Shown here piece after piece: positions 16,520 through 24,131 of a stretch of DNA of 34,774 bases. A program made the position numbers and the translations under genes. The DNA comes from Verrucomicrobiota bacterium (GTDB taxonomy: Bacteria; Verrucomicrobiota; Verrucomicrobiia; Chthoniobacterales; UBA10450). The number at the start of each line of letters is the position of its first letter. The stretch's first letter is position 1. Location: the NCBI GenBank assembly GCA_003220055.1, contig QHRF01000087.1, positions 1 to 34,774 of the forward strand, in the 5' to 3' direction. A model generated the notes under the pieces. It was given only the letters and a program-made list of their open reading frames with translations. It searched no databases and had not been told where the DNA came from.

Positions 16520-17305
16520 TCAATCGCGCCGGCCACCTTTGGCCGCATCGATCGCGTTCAGCGCTTGTTCCGGTCGCGCGCGCACCGCGATGTTTTCGGT
16601 CAAGTTCACCCAGTGCACTTTGCCGCTCGCATCAACGTAAAACTCAGCTGGACGTGCGATGTCCGCGTTCTTTGGCCCGGCGCCGCGATGAAGAACATCG
16701 TAACGGCGAATGACTGCGGCGTCCGCGTCAGATAGAAGCGGAAAGGCGAAGCCCATTTTCTGAGAATGCCGCAGATTTATTTCGACGGAATCGACGCTGA
16801 TGGCCGCGACATGCACACCGCGCCCAGTGAAATCCGAAAGGTGATTCTGAAAACTCCGCAACTCGGAGTTACACAGCGGTCACCAGTGCCCCCGATAAAA
16901 AATCAGGACCGCGCCGTTGGGCGAAAGCAGTTCGGTCAACGCCACTGACTTTCCGTTTTGATCGGGCAATAAGAACTCCGGCGCTTTTTCGCCGACGCGC
17001 GGCGCTTGTGCTGAAAGCGGGACCTGTCGAAGCACATAAAAAATCTCATAGGCAAAAAAAGCGAAGAGAAAAAGGCTGATCGTAGCGAAGAGCGATCCGA
17101 AAACTTTACCGCGATAAACTTGCGGCCGCCCAAAGGCGCGGAACAGACCGACCAGCAGCAGAGTGACGCCGATGCCGAACAACAAGAGATTCACCCACGG
17201 AAAATCGCGCGTGAAGGGGAACTGGGCGAAAAACTCGTATGTAAACAAGCCGCCAAGGACGATGATGAAGCCGATCCAGATCGGCCAATTCCATTTTCGC
17301 TTCAT
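16520..17305 (-). CDS. Membrane-anchored AhpC/TSA-family redoxin with in-frame UGA (candidate selenoprotein)
   Basis: Read through one TGA (16880-16882), the frame gives 261 residues. Three hydrophobic helices (~6-24, 37-56, 69-92) precede a thioredoxin-fold redoxin domain (~98-255). The TGA falls exactly on the peroxidatic/redox cysteine: FYRGHW-U142-P-L-C145-NSEL, where homologues have WCPLC. The coding signal continues unchanged after it (AAISVDSVEINLRHSQKMGF, FPLLSDADAAVIRRYDVL), which a decayed gene would not show. A hairpin suited to bacterial SECIS follows. ATG 17305 overlaps the OPT stop (ATGA). Selenocysteine-containing Prx-like UxxC proteins are an established bacterial class. Expression would need selA, selB, selC and selD elsewhere in the genome. 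The redox domain faces the periplasm by inference. The alternative is truncation at residue 141, which would remove the active site. Confidence 0.8.
16852..16882 (-). promoter_or_regulatory. Candidate bacterial SECIS element (UGA plus downstream hairpin)
   Basis: In mRNA sense the UGA (16882-16880) is followed by 9 nt, then AACTCCG (16870-16864), loop AGTTG (16863-16859) and CGGAGTT (16858-16852), a perfect 7-bp stem. The loop starts 16 nt after the UGA and has G in its second position. Both agree with the usual description of bacterial SECIS elements (short stem-loop just downstream of UGA, a G in the first two loop bases). A further CTG/CAG pairing could extend the stem below a small internal loop. 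Confidence 0.65.
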
Positions 17306-19278
17306 GTCGATCTTGCCGAACCCACGCGCAAGACCCATCGGTAAAGCACGAACGCGATGACTGCGAACGCGACTCCGCCGACGATGATTCCAGCGGTTTC
17401 GAATCCAGGACCGACCAGAGCGAGCGGCGCGGCTTTGCCCGAAAACACCACGACCGCGGAAAGGAGGACGCCGATAATGCTTTCGCCGACGATCAAGCCC
17501 GACGCAAGCAGCACACCGAGCTGTTTGGTCGCTTCGGGTTTTAGAGTGCGATTAGCCCGCTGATCGAAAAACCAGCCGGCGATCGCGCCAACGACAATCA
17601 TTAGCGTGCTTTGCGTCGGCAAATAAATTCCCAGCCCGACTGCCAACGGAGGAATGCGCATGTGCTTTGTCGTGCGCGCGAGGATTTCGTCCAGCAAGAT
17701 GATGCCAACTCCGATCAATCCGCCAATTCGGATCAGGCTCCAGTCGATATCGGCAGCGATGACACCTTGCGCCAACGACGAAATCAGGCCGGCTTGCGGC
17801 GCTGGCAGCGGATGCGGGCGCAATTCAGCGCCCGGGGCGCCGACAAATCCGTAAGCATGATTCACCAGATCCAGCACCGGCGGAATGACGAACGCACCTG
17901 CAATCACGCCGAAAATCAGCGCTACCTGCTGTTTCCACGGCGTCGCATCAACGAGCTGACCGGTCTTGAGGTCCTGGAGGTTGTTGTTCGCGATCGCGGC
18001 GACATTGAAAATTACCGCCGTCGTAAAAAGCGCGAACGCCATTAACGCTTTGCTGGCATCGGGACCAACGTACGGTTTCACGCCGATCACGAGAAGCAGC
18101 GCCGCACCAATCACGACCAGAATGCCAATTCCTGATAGCGGGCTGTTCGACGAACCAATCAGGCCCGCCATGTAACCGCAAACCGCCGACACGAAGAAGC
18201 TCATCAAAACGATGTAGGCAACGCCGCCGATGATGAGCGTCGGCAAATGCGCGCCCAGCCCGCTCGCATTTCCAAAATATCCGAGAAGCCATCCGATAGG
18301 CAGCATGCAAACCAATGTGACAAGGCCGACGATTCCAATCGGAATATCGCGTTCGGTAATTGGGAGCGTGTCGGCTTTGCCAGCCTTTCGCGCGCGAGAT
18401 GCCGCCATCGCGCCTGCGAGGCCACTGGCAACAGGCTTTACCAGTTTCAGCAGCGTCCAGATCGCTGAGACACCAATCGCTCCGGCGCCGATGAAGCGCA
18501 CTTTCGTGCTCCATGTTTTTTGTGCGAGCGTCGCGGCCGCCGTCGTGATATCGCCGGCCATCGCCGAAAAATGCGGGACTCCCCATCCCCAACCAATCAG
18601 CGTGCCGATGAGCATCGCGATTCCAACTGAAAGGCCAACCAAATGTCCGATCGCCAAAAGCGCGAACGAAAGAGAGAAATCATAACCGCTCACTGCGCCG
18701 CGCCTGCCGATCCGAAAAGTTTGCGCCACGTCAGCCGCGAAAATTTGCGTACCAACGATCACGGCAAACACCGCTGCAACGATCGATCCCCACAAAACGG
18801 CAAGCAGACCCGCGCGGCCGTGTTCGACCTCAGAAGCGTGCTCGGAGCCACCGCTGCTGCCGACCTTAAGCACTTCGGCGCACGCCACCCCTTCCGGGTA
18901 CGGCAGGTCGGATTGCGTCACCAACGCCCGTCGCAGCGGAATGGAATACATCACTCCGAGAATTCCGCCGAGCGCGCAGATCCAAAACGAAGTCCAGAAT
19001 GGGAACTCGGTCCAATAGCCGATCATGATCAAACCCGGCAGCACGAAAATGATCGACGACAGGGTGCCCGCGGCCGAGGCAACTGTTTGCACGATGTTGT
19101 TCTCCTGCACCGTGGCATCGCGGAAACCACGCAGCATAGCCATTGAAATCACTGCCGCCGGAATGGATGTCGAAAAGGTGAGCCCGGCCTTGAGTCCGAA
19201 GTAAACATTGGCCGCGGTGAAGACCAACGTGATGATGATTCCTATTATCAAACCGCGGACAGTAAGTTCGGCGCGCAT
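17302..19278 (-). CDS. OPT family oligopeptide-type transporter
   Basis: 658 residues with about 14-16 hydrophobic helices. Family marks are AELTVRGLIIGIIITLVF, YFGLKAGLTFSTSIPAAVIS, NNIVQTVASAAGTL, YPEGVACAEVLK, SNNPLSGI-like SSNSPLSGIGIL, and ANNNLQDLKTGQLVDATPWKQQ, all typical of prokaryotic OPT/YSL transporters that import oligopeptides or metal-chelate peptides. ATG 19278 starts right at the conserved first helix; a TTG at 19380 would add 34 residues with no family resemblance. Its stop overlaps the start of the candidate selenoprotein redoxin (ATGA), so the two are translationally coupled. Substrate cannot be inferred. Confidence 0.87.
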   Translation of the reverse strand: MRAELTVRGLIIGIIITLVFTAANVYFGLKAGLTFSTSIPAAVISMAMLRGFRDATVQENNIVQTVASAAGTLSSIIFVLPGLIMIGYWTEFPFWTSFWICALGGILGVMYSIPLRRALVTQSDLPYPEGVACAEVLKVGSSGGSEHASEVEHGRAGLLAVLWGSIVAAVFAVIVGTQIFAADVAQTFRIGRRGAVSGYDFSLSFALLAIGHLVGLSVGIAMLIGTLIGWGWGVPHFSAMAGDITTAAATLAQKTWSTKVRFIGAGAIGVSAIWTLLKLVKPVASGLAGAMAASRARKAGKADTLPITERDIPIGIVGLVTLVCMLPIGWLLGYFGNASGLGAHLPTLIIGGVAYIVLMSFFVSAVCGYMAGLIGSSNSPLSGIGILVVIGAALLLVIGVKPYVGPDASKALMAFALFTTAVIFNVAAIANNNLQDLKTGQLVDATPWKQQVALIFGVIAGAFVIPPVLDLVNHAYGFVGAPGAELRPHPLPAPQAGLISSLAQGVIAADIDWSLIRIGGLIGVGIILLDEILARTTKHMRIPPLAVGLGIYLPTQSTLMIVVGAIAGWFFDQRANRTLKPEATKQLGVLLASGLIVGESIIGVLLSAVVVFSGKAAPLALVGPGFETAGIIVGGVAFAVIAFVLYRWVLRVGSARST

Positions 19279-19380
19279 ATTCGCTTTGGATGTCGATCCT
19301 TGAAGAGCGGAGGATAGGGTGTAATCGTCAAAGGGGTCAAGATGACGTCCGTTCCATCTAGCACAAATCCTGATCGCCAA

Positions 19381-19822
19381 CTAACGGCTGCTAAAATAGC
19401 CAAACGTGTTTTCTACGTAAACGACGCGTCCGCTGTCATCGACGTACGCACGGTACATCTCAGCAGCCTGACGGGCGCGATCTGCCTTACCGTAAATTTG
19501 ATACGTTCGTCGCATTTTGGAGACATTTAGTTTCTTAGAATGCCACGGCGTCGGAATGATCGTTTGAAGATCGTACGACAAGTTCAGACGCTTCAGCAGT
19601 TCAAGAAACTGATCTTCCGGCATCGGGAGCTGAAACTTAACGCCTTGGCTTTCGTCAAAATGTCGGCTCGTCTGGTCCAGCTACGATTCCCGATCCCTCC
19701 ATTTCGGGAAGTCGTTTCTGATACTCAGCAGCAACGCGTTTCCTATGTTCCTCCGCCTTATCGCGGGCCACCAGCATTAACGCCGTGAATGAAAACAAAA
19801 ATAGGAACGGGAATCTAAGCAT
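19381..19822 (-). pseudogene. Small secreted protein gene split by a +1 frameshift in a T4 run
   Basis: From ATG 19822 the frame encodes a signal-peptide-like start (MLRFPFLFLFSFTALMLVA), then an Ala/Glu/Arg-rich helix, and stops at TGA 19655-19657 after GPDEPTF. Removing one base from the TTTT run (AAAA at 19657-19660 on the plus strand) gives continuous coding: PTF-DESQGVKFQLP and then 80 further residues ending GRVVYVENTFGYFSSR. The joined product is 146 residues. A homopolymer slip in sequencing, a recent mutation or a real programmed shift are all possible. I do not recognise the family. It lies on the same strand as nagZ, 6 nt downstream of it. Confidence 0.6.
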
Positions 19823-19828
19823 TCGGTC

Positions 19829-20929
19829 TCAATAAATTTCGACTGGCGAGCGCTTGCCGTCTTCCACGCTTCGCTGTTTGGCGCGTTCCTGGCCGAGAGT
19901 CGCGACACGCAATTGCCAGATCTCGTTGTCGATCTTGCGAAAGGCGGCTTCGGAAAATTTGTGAGGCGGCGCGATCTTTTTCTTGAACCGCGCAACGCTT
20001 GAAAGCGCGCGATCAATTTGCTCGCGCGGCAACGTGCCAAGGATCCGCTGCACGTTTTCGATCTCGGGAATACGATGACAAATCATCGTTAAATCATTTC
20101 CCGCACCGATGGCGAGACGAATTGTTTGTTCGAGGCTGTATCCATTCAAAATCGCGCCCATGTCGAGGTCGTCGGTCATAATCAATCCGTCGAAGGCAAA
20201 CTCACTTCGAAGAAGATCGGTGATCACGCGACGCGATAAGCTCGCCGGAGTCTTCTGCGGTTCGAGCGACGGATACCAACCGTGACAAATCATCATACTG
20301 TCGACGCGATCGACAAATTTTCGGAACACTGCCAGCTCGTTTTGATCTAATTCTTCGCGGCTTCGATCGATCTTCGGCAGTTCGTAATGCGCGTCCGATT
20401 TCGCGGCCGAATATCCGGGAAAATGTTTGCCGCAGCTCGCGATCCCCTGCTTTCGCATCGCGTCGTTGAACGCGCCGGCATTGCGTGCCACCTGCTCGAC
20501 CGTCTTTCCGTAACAACGGCCGCGCAACGAATTGTCCGCGTTGTCGTCGAAAGAAATGTCGAGGACCGGACAAAGATCCAGACTGAATCCGAAAACGCGC
20601 AATAAACGTCCAGTGATGTCCCCATGCCGGCGGATAAGATCGACATCGTCCTTGTCGCGTAACTGCTGCGCGTTCGGCGGCTCGCTCCCGATTAATCGCA
20701 AACGCGATACCCGGCCGCCCTCCTGATCGATGGTGATGATCGGTTCCGTTGAACTCAAATCGCGCAAGTCATCGATCAATTTGCGCAATTGGGGTGCGCT
20801 TTCGATGTTGCGTCCGAAAAGAATGAACCCGCCAGGCTGCACACGCCGGAACAATTCGGCGCTGGCGGCATCGAGTTCCTTCCCAGGAACACCACACAGT
20901 ATCAGTTGACCGAGCGAACTGTCGTTCAT
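19829..20929 (-). CDS. nagZ: Beta-N-acetylglucosaminidase, glycoside hydrolase family 3 (NagZ type)
   Basis: 366 residues, a single GH3 TIM-barrel domain without signal peptide. Motifs are GGFILFGRN, ITIDQEGGRVSRL (substrate site), CGKHFPGYSAAKSDAH with the Asp179/His181 general acid pair of NagZ enzymes, and LIMTDDLDMGAI with the nucleophile Asp253. NagZ removes GlcNAc from anhydro-muropeptides during peptidoglycan recycling in the cytoplasm. The common GHGD stretch is GYSA here, an unusual but tolerated change. It starts at ATG 20929 and is divergent from nadD across 53 nt. About 100 C-terminal residues after the nucleophile are helical and basic. Confidence 0.88.
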   Translation of the reverse strand: MNDSSLGQLILCGVPGKELDAASAELFRRVQPGGFILFGRNIESAPQLRKLIDDLRDLSSTEPIITIDQEGGRVSRLRLIGSEPPNAQQLRDKDDVDLIRRHGDITGRLLRVFGFSLDLCPVLDISFDDNADNSLRGRCYGKTVEQVARNAGAFNDAMRKQGIASCGKHFPGYSAAKSDAHYELPKIDRSREELDQNELAVFRKFVDRVDSMMICHGWYPSLEPQKTPASLSRRVITDLLRSEFAFDGLIMTDDLDMGAILNGYSLEQTIRLAIGAGNDLTMICHRIPEIENVQRILGTLPREQIDRALSSVARFKKKIAPPHKFSEAAFRKIDNEIWQLRVATLGQERAKQRSVEDGKRSPVEIY

Positions 20930-20982
20930 AACTTCGCAACTTAGATGTCGATGCTGACGGTGCGAACGAAAAAGCGGTTGGA

Positions 20983-21549
20983 ATGAGAAAAATCGGTATC
21001 TACGGCGGAACGTTCGATCCGATTCATCACGGCCATTTGATTCTTGCCCGACAAACGTGCGAAGAACTTGGGCTCGACCAATTGATCTTTGTTCCAGCCG
21101 CGCTATCGCCGTTCAAGAAAGTGGCGTGCGCAAGCGGCGAAGCGCGATTGTCGATGTTGCAAGCGGCCATTGAAGGCCAGGACGGATTTGCGGCTGACGA
21201 CTGTGAATTAAAACGGCCGCCGCCTTCTTATAGCATCGACACCGTGCTGCAAATCCGCGAGCGCCAGCCGACGGGGGAACTATTTTGGTTGATTGGCGCG
21301 GACAACGTCGGCGGCTTAAGCAAATGGCATCGTTTCGAAGAACTGCAGGAGCTGGTGAAGTTCGTCGTGCTCGACCGCGCTTGCCGCGAAGAGAAACAAC
21401 CTTATCCGGTTATTCGACGAAACATCGACATCTCGGCGACTGAAATCCGAAACCGAGTTGCATCCGGCCGCTCCATCCGCTATCTCGTACCACGGGCCGT
21501 GGAAGAAATTGTTCGCCGCGAAAATCTTTACCGGGAGTCAGCGACATAA
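20983..21549 (+). CDS. nadD: Nicotinate-nucleotide adenylyltransferase
   Basis: 188 residues of the nucleotidyltransferase alpha/beta fold. It has GIYGGTFDPIHHGHL with the HxGH nucleotide-binding motif, FVPAALSPFKK, PPPSYSIDTVLQ, WLIGADN, and the C-terminal ISATEIRNRVASGRSIRYLVP variant of ISxTxIR. It transfers AMP from ATP to nicotinate mononucleotide, giving deamido-NAD in NAD synthesis. The stop TAA (21547-21549) overlaps the apparent AUA start of rsfS, so the two form the common nadD-rsfS pair. Confidence 0.95.
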   Translation: MRKIGIYGGTFDPIHHGHLILARQTCEELGLDQLIFVPAALSPFKKVACASGEARLSMLQAAIEGQDGFAADDCELKRPPPSYSIDTVLQIRERQPTGELFWLIGADNVGGLSKWHRFEELQELVKFVVLDRACREEKQPYPVIRRNIDISATEIRNRVASGRSIRYLVPRAVEEIVRRENLYRESAT

Positions 21550-21911
21550 CCGCAAAACAGTTAGCCACGACCTGCGCCGAGCTTGCCTCGAACAAGAAGG
21601 CCGAAGAAATCGTCGTGCTCGATCTCGCCGGCATCTCCAGCTTCACCGATTTCTTCGTTATTTGCTCGGCAACGTCGGAGCCGCAACTCAAGGCCATCGC
21701 CAACGAGATTGAGACTCGATTACTAGATGATCATAATCTGCGCGCCGCCGCGATTGACGGCTTCCCGGCGAGTCAATGGATCGTCCTCGATTATCTCGAA
21801 GTCGTCATCCACATCTTCCATCGCGACAAGCGCGCGTTTTACTGTCTGGAAGATTTATGGGGCGACGCGCCACAGGTCGCGTGGGAAGCGGCCGCGGCCA
21901 GCGCCAGCTGA
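21546..21911 (+). CDS. rsfS: Ribosome silencing factor RsfS, apparent AUA start
   Basis: RsfS (DUF143) binds ribosomal protein uL14 and blocks subunit joining under starvation. The typical core is plain: NKKAEEIVVLDLAGISSFTDFFVICSA-type sequence, then QLKAIANEIETRL, DGFPASQWIVLDYLEVVIHIF and YCLEDLWGDAP. No ATG exists in frame. GTG 21615 would cut off the conserved KKAEDIVVLD-like start. Counting back to AUA 21546 gives 121 residues beginning (M)TAKQLATTCAELASNKK, the family's usual N-terminus. A GGGAG ribosome-binding sequence (21533-21537) sits 8 nt upstream. The AUA overlaps the nadD stop as ATAA, as if ATGA had changed by G to A. Either AUA initiation by coupling or a sequence error would explain this. 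Confidence 0.8.
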   Translation: MTAKQLATTCAELASNKKAEEIVVLDLAGISSFTDFFVICSATSEPQLKAIANEIETRLLDDHNLRAAAIDGFPASQWIVLDYLEVVIHIFHRDKRAFYCLEDLWGDAPQVAWEAAAASAS

Positions 21912-21928
21912 GTTAACTGATCCGCCAA

Positions 21929-22651
21929 TTATTTTGCTGAAGGCGAAGGCGTAACGCTCGCATCACCGGCTTGCGGCGATTTCACGTCCATCAGCTCCAC
22001 TTCGAAAATCAGGGGCGAATTCGGTGGAATTCCCGGTCGACCTTGCTCGCCGTAGGCGAGATTCGCCGGGATGAAAAGTTGGAGCTTGGAGCCGACCTTC
22101 ATCAACTGGAGGGCCTCGGTCCAGCCTTTGATGACACCGCTAACTGGAAACACTGCCGGTTGACCGCGTTTATAAGAACTGTCGAATTCAGTTCCATCCG
22201 TCAACGTGCCGCGGTAATTGACCGTGACGGTGTCGCCACTTTTCGGCTGCGCGCCACTGCCTTCTTTCAATACTTTGTACTGCAAACCGCTCCCAGTCGT
22301 TTTGACACCTTCCTTTGTTTTGTTTGCGGCGAGAAATTTTTCCGCCTCAGCCGCATTCTTTTGAGCGGTCTCCGTTAGTTTTTGTTGCATATCTTTTTCG
22401 AATGCCGTCAATGTATCCCTGACTTCCTGCTCACTCAGGAGCGGTTTTCTGCCGGACAGAGCGTCTTTGAATCCGGCCGTGAACGCGTCCTGGTTCACAT
22501 CGACATTCTGCCGTTTGAAATTAAAACCAACGTTGAGGCCGATGGCGTAGCTGGCCTTGTCTTTTAAATCTTTTAACTGAGGCGGTTTTTCTTCCGCTAA
22601 CACGCTGACTGCGAAGGACAAAGCAACGGCGCTAAGTAGAATAGATTTCAT
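21929..22651 (-). CDS. Exported FKBP-type peptidyl-prolyl cis-trans isomerase (Mip/FkpA-like)
   Basis: 240 residues from ATG 22651, beginning with a signal peptide ([19 protein letters not shown]). An N-terminal helical dimerisation domain ([32 protein letters not shown]) follows, then a long helix, then a C-terminal FKBP domain: [76 protein letters not shown]. Active-site aromatic and Asp residues of FKBP are kept. The product should help fold envelope or secreted proteins in the periplasm. A longer frame to 22735 is rejected because it would bury the signal peptide. It converges with rsfS and is divergent from the next gene. Confidence 0.92.
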   Translation of the reverse strand: MKSILLSAVALSFAVSVLAEEKPPQLKDLKDKASYAIGLNVGFNFKRQNVDVNQDAFTAGFKDALSGRKPLLSEQEVRDTLTAFEKDMQQKLTETAQKNAAEAEKFLAANKTKEGVKTTGSGLQYKVLKEGSGAQPKSGDTVTVNYRGTLTDGTEFDSSYKRGQPAVFPVSGVIKGWTEALQLMKVGSKLQLFIPANLAYGEQGRPGIPPNSPLIFEVELMDVKSPQAGDASVTPSPSAK

Positions 22652-22713
22652 AAATTGAGATTGCGAATGTGATTGCGCTTTAATCTGGAACAGCGCAGAA
22701 AGTTGCAACGCTA

Positions 22714-23541
22714 GTGGAGAAACCGCGCTCGTCAACCCAACATCACACCGGCCGCATTTGCGCGGTTTGCCTCCTCTTTATTTCACTCGCCGGAGCCGGC
22801 TGGGCCGCGGAACCGGTTCGAATCTCCGACGCTGACGCGCTTCGAATCGGGAAAAAGATTTGGCAAAATGAAAGTAACGGCACCATGGCCGGCCTTACCG
22901 CCTGGAACGCCGGGGAAAATTTCGCTTCCCTTGGAATTGGTCATTTCATTTGGTATCCCCAAGGCGTGCACGGTCCGTTCGATGAAAGCTTCCCAAAACT
23001 CCTCGCGTTCGCACGCGAACGGGGCATCGCAATTCCCGCGTGGCTCAACCAATCCTCCGCCTGTCCATGGAACTCGCGCGCCGAATTTTCCGGCGCGCAG
23101 AATTCCGAGCGAATGCGCGAACTTCGGCAATTTTTATCGCGGACAATCGATCTTCAGGCGCAATTCATGGTTGCGCGTTTGCAACAATCGCTCGCCAAGA
23201 TGCTCGACGAAGCCGCGCCGGTGGATCGTGCCAATGTAGAGCGCCAGTTTGCGCGCGCGGCGAGCACCCCGCACGGCTGTTATGCACTGGTCGATTACGT
23301 GAACTTCAAAGGCGAAGGCGTTTTGCACACCGAACGTTATCGCGGCGAAGGCTGGGGATTACTGCAAGTGCTCGAACAAATGCACGGCAGCGAAAATGGT
23401 CCGAGCGCCGCGCGCGAATTTTCGAGTTCCGCGGCTGCAATGTTGCGTCGCCGCGTCCAGAATTCGCCGCCGGAACGACACGAGGCCCGTTGGTTGCCGG
23501 GCTGGCTCAATCGCGTTCACAGCTATAGCGAAAATTCATGA
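22714..23541 (+). CDS. Conserved secreted protein, possibly cell-wall active, function unknown
   Basis: 275 residues from GTG 22714. A basic N-terminus and hydrophobic core end at AGAGWAA-EP, a signal peptide. The mature part has [62 protein letters not shown] and [17 protein letters not shown]. The Glu in NESNG together with GIGHFIWYP loosely recalls lysozyme-type active sites, but I do not recognise the family with certainty. The last 4 nt overlap the start of an L,D-transpeptidase gene (ATGA), so a peptidoglycan-related role is plausible by context only. It is divergent from the FKBP gene with 62 nt between. Confidence 0.68.
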   Translation: MEKPRSSTQHHTGRICAVCLLFISLAGAGWAAEPVRISDADALRIGKKIWQNESNGTMAGLTAWNAGENFASLGIGHFIWYPQGVHGPFDESFPKLLAFARERGIAIPAWLNQSSACPWNSRAEFSGAQNSERMRELRQFLSRTIDLQAQFMVARLQQSLAKMLDEAAPVDRANVERQFARAASTPHGCYALVDYVNFKGEGVLHTERYRGEGWGLLQVLEQMHGSENGPSAAREFSSSAAAMLRRRVQNSPPERHEARWLPGWLNRVHSYSENS

Positions 23542-24131
23542 AACGAGTTTGCCTGACAACAACCATCGTCGTGGCAGCGGTCGCGCTCGCCGGATTAGCC
23601 AGAGCGCAATTGTTCGGGCCGAAAATGAAGAAACCCGGCGAGCTGATTCAAAAGCAAGCGCCGATGAAGGTGAACCAAGACCTGCTTAAGCAAGCGACGC
23701 CGGAAAATACCCGCATCGTGGTTTCCATTCCAAAACAGCGCGCTTATCTCATGATTGGTGAGGAAATCGTCGCGAACGCGCCGGTTTCATCCGGCAAACG
23801 GGGACACGAATCGCCACGAGGTCACATGCGCGTGCTTGAGAAAGATCCAAATCATCATTCAACTTTGTATGGTGATTTTGTCGACGGTTCTGGTCGTATC
23901 GTTCGCGGCGGTGTCAGCGCCCGAATTGATTCGGCGCCGAGCGGCACCCATTTCGCCGGCGCGGCGATGAAATGGTTTCTTCGATTGACCGAAGACGGCG
24001 TCGGAATGCATATCGGGATTCTGCCTGGCTATCCGGCGTCTCACGGTTGCATTCGCGAGTCAGTCGACGGCGCGAAATTATTTTACGATCATGCCAAAGT
24101 CGGAACGCCGGTCGATGTCGGCGATTTTTAA
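23538..24131 (+). CDS. Exported L,D-transpeptidase (YkuD domain)
   Basis: 197 residues. A signal peptide (to about AGLARA-Q) is followed by a short linker and a YkuD catalytic domain (~58-195). The domain has RIVVSIPKQRAYLMIGEE, a GKRGHESPRGHMRV segment, His158 in GMHIG, and the catalytic signature SHGCIR with Cys171 and Arg173. Such enzymes make or remodel 3-3 cross-links in peptidoglycan, or attach proteins to it, in the periplasm. The start overlaps the previous stop (ATGA) and the 3' end overlaps cinA tail to tail by 4 nt. The usual HGT residues before the catalytic motif appear as SGTHFAG. Confidence 0.9.
   Translation: MKRVCLTTTIVVAAVALAGLARAQLFGPKMKKPGELIQKQAPMKVNQDLLKQATPENTRIVVSIPKQRAYLMIGEEIVANAPVSSGKRGHESPRGHMRVLEKDPNHHSTLYGDFVDGSGRIVRGGVSARIDSAPSGTHFAGAAMKWFLRLTEDGVGMHIGILPGYPASHGCIRESVDGAKLFYDHAKVGTPVDVGDF

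Noticed and set aside
16880-16882. Reading the TGA in the redoxin gene as a truncation giving a 3-helix protein and a separate 113-residue redoxin fragment
   Set aside because: The stop sits precisely on the active-site Cys codon, coding sequence continues intact after it, and a SECIS-like hairpin follows; recoding is the simpler reading.
17948-18592. 214-codon frame overlapping the OPT transporter in another frame
   Set aside because: Rich in Arg/Trp/Cys as expected for an off-frame of a membrane protein gene.
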